A DNA stretch of 64,000 nucleotides. Origin: Lota lota (Eukaryota > Chordata > Actinopteri > Gadiformes > Lotidae). A program made the translations under genes and the position numbers. A model generated the notes under the pieces. The model ran no database searches, was not told the DNA's origin, and was given only the letters and a program-made list of their open reading frames with translations. The stretch lies in NCBI GenBank assembly GCA_026745465.1, contig JACYXH010000398.1:173335-237334 (forward strand), written 5' to 3'. Of the stretch, positions 37,152-50,300 are shown piece after piece. Position 1 is the first letter of the stretch, and each line of letters starts with the position of its first letter.

Positions 37152-38132
37152 TCGGATTTGTTAGGTGCCCCTTTAGGGAATTGCATAAAATAAGAAAACA
37201 AATATATATATATGAGGTCTGAATATATGCAGTAAAAATGTCTGCAGTTAAAACGTTTCACCCTACTGTTTTTATTTATTTATTTATTTATTTTTCCCTC
37301 AAGGTTGGTCCCGTCCTATTTTCATTCCTCAATCCCGATGTTGGATTCGCGCGCTGATCGACGGATTGCTGCGTGCGCGCCGCGGTGCACCGGCTACGTC
37401 TCGCACGTCGCCGTGGCGTGCACGGACAGTCATGTGCGCGCTGCGGTGAAAGGACCCGGACGGCAAGGTCCGCACCTCGGCTTGTGTTTAGCGTTAAACT
37501 GCGATGTTTTCACATTGTGAATGAGGATACAAATCAATCCTTTCCCTGCATAATCAATCGAAATGAATGCACTGCCAAACAGCAGCTTGTTCAAACTTGA
37601 ACATGAGTTTTTACTGGTGCACAACAGATCAACACCGGGGCACGTACCCCTATAAAGGGGTCTAGCGACGCTATGTCATGGATATGGTAATATCCAGTGT
37701 CCCCATATATCTCCATATACCCCCAATATCCACATGGTAATAAAGGGGAATGCCCAGAGGTCCTCGATAAAATCACATAACCAACTGGCGAGATAAAAAA
37801 TGGCTAAGTGTTGGCTAGAAAGTGTTTGCTTATCCACTATAAGCAAGGTATAGGTATATTGCTCACTGCCATTCACCCCACTTTGACGCGACAAATAGGC
37901 TGCTTTTGGTCCACAGGTCCCTCTGTCCTTGTCACCAAGGTCACTGGAGCTTTAGTTCGTTATTGGGAGTTCCCAACTGCCAATCTAGCTGTGTCAACCT
38001 GTCCAACCCGTCCAGCAGTCGGAGCGGTTAGGGAAGGCTGCACACCAGGAGCTCTGTGAGGAACACTCCTGTACCTTAGCGATCCAAGAGGCGGATTCTT
38101 TAGTTTTCACTGTCTCTTGATCATCATCATCA

Positions 38133-38133
<1 letters not shown>

Positions 38134-38183
<50 letters not shown>
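38134..38183. repeat. (CA)n microsatellite, about 25 units
   Basis: Position matches 10385-10568 and 21591-21714 in copies A and B, but much shorter. Confidence 0.98.
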
Positions 38184-38185
<2 letters not shown>

Positions 38186-38199
38186 CTTCTTCTCGTAGG

Positions 38200-38255
38200 T
38201 CAGTGACTGATGCAGTAGAGCGACTGGTTGCTTTCCTGTTCCAGTGGTGTCAGTT
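38200..38255 (-). CDS. Spare terminal exon, type Y (possible alternative tail of gene 4)
   Basis: Acceptor CCTTCTCTTCCAG intact. In the frame set by exon 7 it reads ELTPLEQESNQSLYCISH and stops at 38200. It lies 3.1 kb beyond the type X terminal exon of gene 4, so it could serve as an alternative last exon. Confidence 0.45.
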
Positions 38256-40352
38256 CTGGAAGAGAAGGCAGAAGAGAGTCAGGACATACAGCCAGCCTCC
38301 ACATGCAGCAACACTCTGCCTGAAGACTGAAGCCCAGTGGAGCAGCTCTGCAGCTGGTTATTCTCAGGTGGAGATGAGATCACAACCAGACACACAACCA
38401 GGCACACACAACCAGACACACAAGGACCCACAACAAGACACACACAACCAGAGACATAAAGACCCACAACCAACTCATTAGCTATGTACCCATAATGATT
38501 ATTAGTGTCAGATAACACAAAAAGTAACTTCATATTGTTCATAATGTTCATAAAGGAGGTGGTTTACATGTCTCAACATCCCCAAACTCCTGTTCAAAGT
38601 GTGTCCTGCAAAACACCGTTAGCAGTCAGCCATTTTGTGTTGTGTAAATAGTAAAAATGTATTACCAAATAGAATTATTAAATTCATACCAAAAATTATT
38701 TTTGGTATGATTTCCGAATGTATTTTATAGATGGGAGAAGACCTCAAAGATTGTCTTTGATTCAGCTCCGTTTGAGCAGAAAAGGGTAAATTTGACTAAA
38801 TATCCATTCAAATGTTTTAAGTACATAAGACCATGGCACATATTTATAGTGCTCTGTGGAAATGGGACGTTTATTTCAAAAACCACCGTTTTTCTTGCAT
38901 TCCTTTTGAACATCTTGTTTTGAAAAGACGTTGAAGTTTTTTTATTGCTTTTATAAATTTTGCATTGATTATGTTTTCTTTGCTCTGTGTACATTCAATT
39001 ACTAATTAGTTGTGTTACTTCTGTTGACCGATTCTGTGGACCTTCCTCTGAATATAATTCCTTCATACTGGAGTTGTAAATACTTACGTGTACTTTGCAC
39101 AATGTCATCATCCAATGTACAGTGTTTTTTAATATTTGACTTTTAATTTGACGTTTTTTTTCTTTACTTGTTTGGCATCGCAGAAACTTGTATTTTGTTT
39201 GTGCTCAATGTCGCCTCCTAGTGGTCGTTACGGAGTTGTGCCGTGTTATTTGAGGGCAGTTCTAGGCGGTGGTTCGAAACCGGTCTAGCCTCAGGACCCA
39301 CATGTGTCAATAAATCAAATAAAAAAATCTATTTATCAAAATTGCAGTAATCAACAAAGCCTTCACGCACTGTTAAAAACAACGAGCGAACAAAAAGCTG
39401 TAACAATTGGGGCTTAACTCAATGAAATAAGAAGACATTGAACCATGAATTAACATTGAAAAAGTAGTTCATTCACGGGCTTCTTTCTACAGATCAAGCC
39501 TTGGCATATGCTATGGCATAACCTCAACTTTCATCTCTTATAAATGTGTTGCACAGAGCTCCCTTGTCCTCACAAATGTCTGCACTCGGTCGTTTCATCG
39601 AGTCGGCGGCAAAATGAGACGACAGACTAAACGGCCGGTGGCTACGATCGCTTCAACATGAAAGCGGTTAGAAATGTACTTTCTCAAAAGACAAATTCAT
39701 GAAATTCAATGCATAACAAATGACACGTGCCTGTTGACCAACATATAAATAAATGACGTGCATTGACTTCACCAAACACTTCAATATCATTAGGTTACAT
39801 TTATGGAATTTATTTACAGATTTCAGATATTGGACATATGTCATATTTTATTAAAGGGCCCCTATTTTACCACCAGGTGTGAGTGTGATTTACAAGCCGT
39901 TTGAAATTCTGCCTTTTCCTGTGCCTTAGTGACATCACAAGTGGCCGTGTCCACCTAGAGCTGTGCTGAATAGATCAGTCTACCAGCCTACCCAGTGGAC
40001 TGTATCAAATGTTGCTTATCTATCCAGCATACATACATTTATAAACATATCCCCTGTATTTCCTGTGCTTACCGTTTTTTGAAAAGCCAATCACAAAATG
40101 CCTACTCCACCTCTAAGCTGATCAACAGGTGGGATGTGATACCTGGGTGAGATTGGCACACAGACCAGTTGGTCTGTGGAGAATCTATTGTTTGACTGAC
40201 ACGTCAAAGAAGGCCATCTGATGCTAATCCAAACCCCCCAAATGCTGTTAAAAAAAACACACCGTAAAATGTAAGTAAAATATCTTAATTCAAATGAAGT
40301 GCACAATCAATACATTTACAGACATTTTCATTAATGGTTTTGCAGAGAGAGT

Positions 40353-40643
40353 TGTTGCAGAGTGTGTGTGGATGATGGCTGGTTCAAGCAGCCTCACCTG
40401 GCCCGAGTCAGACTGATTGGACTCTGGGGCTGGGTGAGGCTGCACACCTGTTGCACATTGAGCAATCAATGTGCACAGGTTAAGCCAGCCATCGCCACAC
40501 ACACTCACGGCGATCCCTTACATGGCAATGTGGAGCACCAGGTCATGTATCTACAAATCTTTCAGTAAACCGGCTTCCAACACCACCACCCTGCGTCCTT
40601 GTCTGGAGGAGCCCAGTAAAAGTCACCTTGGTGGAGTGTAACA
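40353..40643 (+). mobile_element. LTR-like element, copy C
   Basis: Begins TGTTGCAGAGTG, ends GGAGTGTAACA. Same family as 12643-12933. CAGTAAA replaces CAATAAA. Confidence 0.55.
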
Positions 40644-41054
40644 ATGTCCAAATCCAAATGGTTCACTCTCACAACTACACATGTGTCACGTGACTATAGC
40701 TAGTAATTAAAATGTAATAAAATGTAAGACAAAAATATAATACTAAAATATTTGCTCTCAAAGACAAGTGGTTCCTCTCACCCAACATCTCCACCTTCAT
40801 ATCTCCTTATAAACATTCCCTGTACCTCTTCCTTGGTGGTCGCCCAAGAGAGGTGGAGCTTGGACACAAGCCAAGGTTACCCATCATATTCCCAGGACAA
40901 GGCACTTCACAAAGCACACCTCACACATCTGTCAACACCTGGCTGGGCTTTGCTCTGTGAGCCATATATAGAAGAACAATGTGAGGATTTATCACGTTCT
41001 CCTGTGAAAGCTGGCATCAGGAAAGAATCAGACAGGTGTATTTCCTCCACTAGT

Positions 41055-41240
41055 TCATGAGTTTGAGTCATCACATTCACTTTCAGGTTGATCCAGGATT
41101 TCTAGAACTGGCATTACTTTGTCTTCTGCAATGTCATTACCCATCAATAGTGGAACACGGTCGATGGGCAACATGGGACTAACTGTGATATTAAAGAATC
41201 CTGTTACCAGCTTAGAGCGGCGCTTAGACTGGAACCATCT
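41055..41240 (-). pseudogene. Ty3/Gypsy-like protease-end fragment
   Basis: The minus strand reads MRWFQSKRRSKLVTGFFNIT, then PMLPIDRVPLLMGNDIAEDK, then VMPVLEILDQPE. The LLMGNDIA block is characteristic of the C-terminal part of retroelement aspartic proteases in fish Ty3/Gypsy polyproteins. Only about 62 codons remain. Shorter copies occur beside the terminal exons of genes 2 and 3. Confidence 0.5.
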
Positions 41241-41355
41241 CAATGTCTAGCAGTCCAGCACCAGCCCTGCAGGCTGACTGGGAGGTGGAGGGGATGGACT
41301 GGGAGGTGGAGGGGATGGACTGGGAGGCGCCAATGTCTCGTGATGAGGACAGGGG

Positions 41356-44300
41356 TTAGACTTCAGGATGTCCTGTGAGTGGATCCAGGCTCTGGTCATC
41401 ATCATGATCATCGATAGTTACAGCATGGCTAGTTATGGTATGTTCTTGTAGGTCACTGGTTGGTTCAGGACTGTCACTGGACATTAGCGGTGTCGTTTCT
41501 GGAAGAGAAGGCAGAAGAGAGTCAGGACATACAGCCAGCCTCCACATGCAGCAACACTCTGCCTGAAGACTGAAGCCCAGTGGAGCAGCTCTGCAGCTGG
41601 TTATTCTCAGGTGGAGATGAGGACACAACCAGGCACACACAGTACCACGCCACACAACCAGGGACACACAACCAGCTCTAGATATTTTGGTGCCCTAGAT
41701 GAGATTAGGATTTGGAAACATAAACACATCTGAAGCATAATTATAGATAACGGTTGACCAGTACTGTTCAATTACACGAGTGAAAAAAAGGTCAAGAACC
41801 TTGGTTTAAATTAATTGTGGTGAGTTACGTATGTTCATAACTGATTTAATATAATTATAGCAAAAATGTGTCTGGATTAGGCCATATTGACATTAGTTAC
41901 ATAACTGCAGCTGTAACATAGAAATAACACAATTCACCTGTAGCAGGATGTGTTGCACTGGAAGTAGATGGAGTGCTGGATGTTGCTTGACCTGCAGGCT
42001 GTATCCAAACACACAGTTCATCCATACTGTTACACCACTGCATTAAGTCCTTTGTCATTCTACTGCATATAAGGTAGCACTGTATAAATACACTTTATAT
42101 AATTTGACTAAGACCTACATTTAATTAGTAACAAGGTGTAACTAACATTCAACAATAAAAACAATATAATAATGACATGATAATTGGCTGAACGTACATG
42201 CTCTGTAGAGAGGAGAGGTGAAGATGGGAGAACAGATGCCTCTTCTACAGCAGGTGTGCGCTTCGGTGGATATTTCCTGAATGCAGCTGGAGAGTTATAG
42301 AGTAGATAAAGTTAGCCTATTACAAATAAAAACATGTTGCTGCAGCTGAAGAGTAGCTAGCTAGCTAGCCACTACAAATGAAGGCTCTCCAGTTTTCTAA
42401 ATAGCACACCTGAAGGCTTGGACCTTTTCATTGTGGAAAACTGATCAGTCGGATCGGTTCAGAGCAGCGTGCCTCGCGCTTTCTGACGTTTTTTCACCGT
42501 GCATAAAAGTTAAAATATGTTCAACTTTGGGCGCTGGGCCCAGGGCAGCACCGCTCATCAACTAAACAATAGACGTAACAAAATGTCCAACAACGTTGAG
42601 AAACCTTCGAAATTACATTTTTACAGTTCTAAGTTTAAATGGCACAAGACAACAAGCTCAAAACCGCTCAGAGCAGATCTCACTGCGCTCAGAGCAGGAG
42701 CCGCTCTCACAGATCGCTCGGAGTTGATCTCACAGAGCGTCCGGAGCCGCTCTCACAGAGCGCTCTCACAGAGCGCTCTCACAGAGCGCTCTCACAGAGC
42801 GCTCTCACAGAGCGCTCTCACAGAGCGCTCTCACAGAGCGCTCTCACAGAGCGCTCTCACAGAGCGCTCTCACAGAGCGCTCGGAGCCGCTCTCACAGAG
42901 CGCTCGGAGCCGCTCTCACAAAGCGCTCGGAGCCGCTCTCACAGAGCGCTCGGAGCCGCTCTCACAGAGCACTCGGAGCCGCTCTCACAGAGCGCTCGGA
43001 GCAGCTCTCAAAGAGCGCTCGGAGCCGCTCTCACAGAGCGCTCGGAGCCGCTCTCACAGAGCGCTCGGAGCCGCTCTCACAAAGCGCTCGGAGCCGCTCT
43101 CACATAGCGCTCGGAGCCGCTCTCACAGAGCGCTCGGAGCCGCTCTCACAGAGCGCTCGGAGCCGCTCTCACAGAGCGTTTGGAGCCGCTCTCATAAAGC
43201 GCTCTGAGCCTCTCTCACAGAGCGCTCAGAGCCGCTCTCATAAAGCACTCTGAGCCGCTCTCACAGAGCGCTCAGAGCCGTTCTCACAGAGCGCTCGGAG
43301 CCGCTCACACAGAGCAGCTCTCACAGAGCCGCTCTCACAGAGCGCTCGGAGCCGCTCTCACAGAGCGCTCGGAGCCGCTCTCACAGAGCGCTCGGAGCAG
43401 CTCTCACAGAGCGCTCGGAGCAGCTCTCACAGAGCGCTCGGAGCAGCTCTCACAGAGCGCTCGGAGCAGCTCTCACAGAGCGCTCGGAGCAGCTCTCACA
43501 GAGCGCTCGGAGCCGCTCTCATAAAGCGCTCTGAGCCGCTCTCACAGAGCGTTCGGAGCAGCTCTCACAGAGCGCTCTGAGCCGCTCTCACAGAGCGCTC
43601 GGAGCCGCTCTCACAGAGCGCTCGGAGCCGCTCTCACAGAGCGCTCGGAGCAGCTCTCACAGAGCGCTCGGAGCCGCTCTCACAGAGCGCTCGGAGCCGC
43701 TGTCACAGAGCGCTCGGAGCCGCTGTCACAGAGAAAGCGGTTCTCTAAACTTGCGTCTGCGCTGTCTTGGTGCTTGGGGTTTCTGCACTTCAAATGAGAC
43801 GGGGGATTTCTGTTACTCTACATTAAATAGACAAGCTTTGATGTGGATATAGCATCGCTGGCCCTTCTCACATCTCTGACTTGATGTGATGCGCATCAAA
43901 CGGTAACCCATCCCCCCACTTTCAGTGCACAAAGTAGGAAGACGGCTGCCATTATCGTGGTCAAACAAGAACAAAAGTCTTTCTAGCCTTTGTCCCTGCT
44001 CTGTGTGGTCATGATGACTTAGTGAGCTACGTTATAAACGCCACTGAGCTGACGTTATGCTGGCCACATTGCTCCAGCTATGAAAGTAGTGTCGTATATA
44101 CATGGATACCTCCATTCTATAATATAATATCTAGAGGATGTTGTTCAGTAGGTCTGCCACTCTGGTCCCTCTGCTAGGTAGGCTCTGACTCTCTGCTACA
44201 ATTAGTTGAAATATTTTGAATCACAGCCATATCATTTGACTTGGTGTGAGTCAGTAACCCTTGCAAATCACTGGATATAAATAGGATAGACAATGATTCA

Positions 44301-47300
44301 TAAATAACAAGACATCAGGCAATAAACACATCTGAAGCATAAATGATAGATAACGGTTGACCAGTACTGTTCAATTACACGAGTAAAAGAAGGTGAAAAA
44401 TGGTCTTGGTATGCAATTTCTTTGATGGGAATAAGTCTTTTTATGACTCCTGTAGAAATTTTGAATAAATATAGATGGTTGCAGTCTAATATATAGTCCA
44501 ATAGATTCCCTAGCATCCATTTGTGGACAAAACATTCCAGATGTCCAGGGTGAGATACGCATGTTCATAACTGATCGTGAATATTTGATAGAATTATAGC
44601 CAACATTTTTACATAACTGCAGCTGTAACATACAATTAACAGAACTCACCTGTAGCAGGCTGTGTTTCACTGGAAGAAGCTGGAGTGCTGGACGTTGCTT
44701 GACCTGCAGGCTGTATTCAAACATACAGTTCATCCATACTGTTACACCACTGCATTAAGTCCTTTGTCATTCTACTGCATATAAGGTTGCACTGTACAAA
44801 TACACTTTATATAATTTGACTAAGACCTACATTTAATTAGTAACAAGGTGTAACTGTAACATTCAACAATAAAAACAATTATAATAATGACAAAATAGCA
44901 GTGTATTATCAATTGCACAGAGACCACAAATAATTGGCTGAACGTACATGCTCCTTAGGGAGAGGTGAAGATGGGAGATCAGATGCCTCTTCTCCAGCTT
45001 CTGGGGGCTTCTGCATATCTGGACAGTTATAGAGAAGATAGAGGTCTGACTTTTCGATACGCTCAGCCATCTCATTCCTTCGGTGGTGGTTAGCAGTGGT
45101 AGCTAGCTGTCGTGCGGGGAATGGGAACGACCCCTTTTCTTCTCCCTCCTCCTTTTCCCTCCAACTCTCTGTTCCCTTCTCAGCCCCCTCCCCTTTTCTG
45201 AACCTGATCTATCAGCTGAACTAGGGGTGAGGTAAAGGTACTTTCATTGTCACATACACATACAAATAGTGAGATTTTCCCTCTGCATTTAACCCATCCC
45301 TCAAGGGAGCAGTGGGCAGCCAATCACAGCGCTCGGGGAGCGGTTGGGGTTAAGTGTCTTACTAAGGACACCTCGACATAGTTAGGGTTGAAGTCGGGGC
45401 TCAAACTAGCAACCTTCCGATTTTTGCCAGCCGGTTGCCAGTCCACCCGCCTTAACTCCTGAGCTAATGTCCCACCCCATCATCTTCCCACCATGAACTC
45501 CCCAAGAGTCTCTTCCATGTTAGTCCTGCAGGGTCGCTATAATATAATATCTAGAGGATGTTGTTCAGTAGGTCTGCCACTCTGGTCCCTCTGCTAGGTA
45601 GGCTCTGACTCTCTGCTACAATTAGTTGAAATGTTTTGAATCACAGCCATATCATTTAACTTGGTGTGGGTCAGTAACCCTTGCAAATCACTGGATATAA
45701 ATGAATGATCTATTACTCATTTACAAAGTGAAACATGTAGAATAAGAACTTACCAGTTATCTTCCTCTCCCGTTCCTGTGCTTTCTTTTTTTATAAAGTA
45801 AAATGTGAATAAAATATCAACATTGGGTTCATTACAAGGTCATCTTCTAATAACTCCACCACTGCCAGCTAGGTTCACACGTATTATTGTGTTCTGTATC
45901 TAACCAGTAATAACACTTACCTTGTAAAGTTGATCAAGCAATTCTATATAGATATAAAGAATACAGCAACATGTCAGGACAGCAGTCACTATCATTCAGC
46001 ATAACCATGATACATGTTAGTTTAATGTAACCATGATACATGTATGAGTTTAATGTAACATGATACATGTTAGTTTAATGTAACATGATACATGTTAGTT
46101 TAATGTAACATGATTTTACAAAGTGAAACATGTGGAACAAGAACTTACCAGTTAACTCCCTCTTCTGCTCCGGTGCTTCCTTTTTCAATAAAATATTTCT
46201 TTTTATAAAATATCAACATTGGGTTCATTACAAGGTCATGATCTAATAACTCCACCACTGCCAGCTAGGTTCACACATATTACTGTGTTCTGTATCCAAC
46301 CAGTAATAACACTTACCATCTCAAGTATTAGATGAGCCAATGCTATATAGAGATAAACAATACAGCAACATGTCAGGACAGCAGTCACTATTATTCAGCA
46401 AAACTATGATACATGTTAGAGTTTAATGTAACCATGATACATGTTTGTTTAATGTAACCATGACACATGTTAGTTTAATGTAACATGATACATGTTAGTT
46501 TAATGTAACCATGATACATGTTAGTTTAATGTAACCATGATACATGTTAGTTTAATGTAACCATGATACATGTTAGTTTAATGTAACCATGACACATGTT
46601 ACTTTAATGTAACATGATACATGTTAGATTTAAATGTAACCATGACACATGTTAGTTTAATGTAACATGATACATGTTAGATTTAAATGTAACCATGATA
46701 CATGTTAGTTTAATGTAACCATGATACATGTTAGTTTAATGTAACCATGATACATGTTAGTTTAATGTAACCATGACACATGTTAGTTTAATGTAACCAT
46801 GACACATGTTAGTTTAATGTAACATGATACATGTTAGATTTAAATGTAACCATGACACATGTTAGTTTAATGTAACATGATACATGTTAGATTTAAATGT
46901 AACCATGATACATGTTAGAGTTTAATCAAACGTTTATCTCCCAGGACTATGATTGATATTATGGAAAATATGCATGCTATTATTATGAAGTGCTCAATAT
47001 ATTCTATACATGTAGAATCAGTTCCTGGTTTCCACTCTGAATTAGCCTCTACACAGAAGAACATCTTGACAGACTGAATAAGTGTAGGGAGACGGCTGCC
47101 ATTATCGTGGTCAAACAAGAACAAAAGTATTTCTACCCTTTGTCCCTGCTCTGTGTGGGCATGATGACTCAGTGAGCTACGTTATAAACGCCACTGAGCT
47201 GACGTTATGCTGGCCACATTGCCCCAGCTATGAAAGTAGTGTCTTATACACATGGATAGATCCATTCTATGATATAATATCTAGAGGATGTTGTTCAGTA

Positions 47301-50300
47301 GGTCTGCCACTCTGGTCCCTCTGCTAGGTAGGCTCTGACTCTCTGCTACAATTAGTTGAAATGTTTTTAATCACAGCCATATCATTTGACTTGGTGTGAG
47401 TCAGTAACCCTTGCAAATCACTGGATATAAATGAATAATCTAATACTCATTTACAAAGTGAAACATGTTGAATAAGAACTTACCAGCTCTCTCCCTCTCC
47501 CGTTCCTGTGCTTTCTTTTTTTATAAAGTAAAATGTGAATATAATATCAACATTAGGTTCATTACAAGGTCACCATGTAATAACTCCACCACTGCCAGCT
47601 AGGTTCAAACTAATTATTATGTTCTGTATTCAACCAGTAATAACACTTACCTTCTCAAGTATTAGATGAGCCAATTCTATATAGAGATAAAGAATACAGC
47701 AACATGTCAGGATAGTAGTCACTATCATTCAGAAAAACCATGATACATGTTAGTTTAATGTAACCATGATACATGTTAGTTTAATGTAACATGATACATG
47801 TTAGAGTTTCATGTAACGCTTACCTCCAAGGACAGTGGTTGATATTATGAAAAATATGCATATTATTATTATGAACTGCTCAATATATTGTATACATGTA
47901 GAATCAGTTGAATCAGTTCCTGGTTTCCCCTCTGAATTAGCCTCTACACAGAAGAACATCTTGACAGACTGAATAAGTGTAGGGAGACGGCTGCCATTAT
48001 CGTGGTCAAACAAGGACAAAAGTCTTTCTAGCCTTTGTCCCTACTCTGTGTGGTCATGATGACTCAGTGAGCTACGTTATAAACGCCACTGAGCTGACGT
48101 TATGCTGGCCACATTGCCCCAGCTATGAAAGTAGTGTCTTATATACATGGATAGATCCATTCTATAATATAATATCTAGAGGATGTTGTTCAGTAGGTCT
48201 GCCACTCTGGTCCCTCTGCTAGGTAGGCTCTGACTCTCTGCTACAATTAGTTTAAATGTTTTGAATCACAGCCATATTATTTAACTTGGTGTGAGTCAGT
48301 CACCCTTGCAAATCACTGGATATAAATACATGATCTATTACTCATTTACAAAGTGAAAAATATAGAATAAGAACTTACCAGTTAACTGCCTCTTCTGTTC
48401 CGGTGTATCCTTTTTCAATAAAATAAAAAGGTAAATAAAATATAAACATTGGGTTCATTACAAGGTCATCATCTAATTACTCCACCACTGCAAGCTAGGT
48501 TCACACTTATTATTGTGTTCTGTATCCAACCAGTAATAACACTTACCTTGTCAAGTATTAGATGAGCCAATGCTAGAAAGAGATAAAGAATACAGCAACA
48601 TGTCAGGACGGCAGTCACTATAATTCAGCATAACCTTGATACATTTTAGTTTAATGGAACATGATATATCATTGAGTTTAATGTAAAATAATACATGTTA
48701 GTTTAATGTAATTTTACCTCCCAGGACTATGATTGATATTATGAAAAATATGCATCCTATTATTATGAACTTCTCAATATATTCTATACATGTAGAATCA
48801 GTTGAATCAGTTCCAATTTTCCACTCTGAATTAGCCTCTACACAGAAGAACATCTTGACAGACTGAATAAGTGTAGGGAGACGGCTGCCATTATCGTGGT
48901 CAAACAAGAACAAAAGTCTTTCTAGCCTTTGTCCCTGCTCTGTGTGGTCATGATGACTCAGTGAGCTACGTTATAAACGCCACTGAGCTGACGTTATGCT
49001 GGCCACATTGCCCCAGCTATGAAATTAGTGTCTTATATACATGGATAGCTCCATTCTATAATATAATATCTAGAGGATGTTATTCAGTAGGTCTGCCACT
49101 CTGGTCCCTCTGCTAGGTAGGCTCTGACTCTCTGCTACAATTAGTTAAAATATTTTTAATCACAGCCATATCAATTATTTTGGTGTGAGTCAGTAACCCT
49201 TGCAAATCACTGGATATAAATAAATGATCTATTACTCATTTACAAAGTTAAAAATATAGAATAAGAACTTACCAGTTAACTGCCTCTCCCGTTGCTGTTC
49301 TTTCTTTTTTTACAAAATAAAATGTGAATAAAATATCAACATTCGATTAATTACAAGGTCATGATCTAATAACTCCACCACTGCCAGCTAGGTTCACACA
49401 TATTATTGTGTTCTGTATCCAACCAGTAATAACACTTACCTTGTCAAGTATTAGATGAGCCAATGCTAGAAAGAGAAAGAATACAGCATCATGGAAGGAC
49501 AGCAGTCACTATCTTTCAGCAAAACTATGATACATGTTAGTTTAATGTAACCATGATACATGTTAGACTTTAACATAACACGATACATGTTAAAATTTAA
49601 TGCAACATGATACATGTTAGAGTTTAATGTAACCATGATACATGTTAGTTTAATGTAACCTTGATACATGTTAGAGTTTAATGCAACATGATACATGTTA
49701 GAGTTTAATGTAACCATGATACATGTTAGTTTAATGTAACCATGATACATGTTAGTTTCATGTAACCATGATACATGTTAGAGTTTAATGTAACCATGAT
49801 ACATGTTAAGAGTTTAATCAAACGTTTATCTCCCAGGACAATGATTGATATTATGAAAAATATGCATCCTATTATTATGAACAGCTCAATATATTCTATA
49901 CATGTAGAATCAGTAGAATCAGTTCCTGGTTTCCACTCTGAATTAGCCTCTACACAGAAGAACATCTTGACAGACTGAATAAGTGTAGGGAGACGGCTGC
50001 CATTATCGTGGTCAAACAAGGACAAAAGTCTTTCTAGCCTTTGTCCCTGCTCTGTGTGGTCATGATGACTCAGTGAGCTACGTTATAAACGCCACTGAGC
50101 TGACGTTATGCTGGCCACATTGCCCCAGCTATGAAAGTAGTGTCTTATACACATGGATAGCTCCATTCTATAATATAATATCTAGAGGATGTTGTTCAGT
50201 AGGTCTGCCACTCTGGTCCCTCTGCTAGGTAGGCTCTGACTCTCTGCTACACTTAGTTGAAATGTTTAGAATCACAGCCATATCATTTAACTTGGTGTGA

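Larger units (their letters stand above)
34500..41230. other. Segmental duplication, copy C, with no gene body
   Basis: Collinear with copies A and B but joined on its left to the gene 3 promoter (34.1-34.4 kb) instead of to a receptor body. The short 40-bp repeat array (34499-34645) marks the junction. All the other elements of the segment are present. Confidence 0.85.

Noticed and set aside
41356..41498. TRAF-binding motif in the cytoplasmic tail
   Set aside because: DLQEH/DLQEE and PMGQES resemble but do not meet the (P/S/A/T)x(Q/E)E pattern; not claimed.
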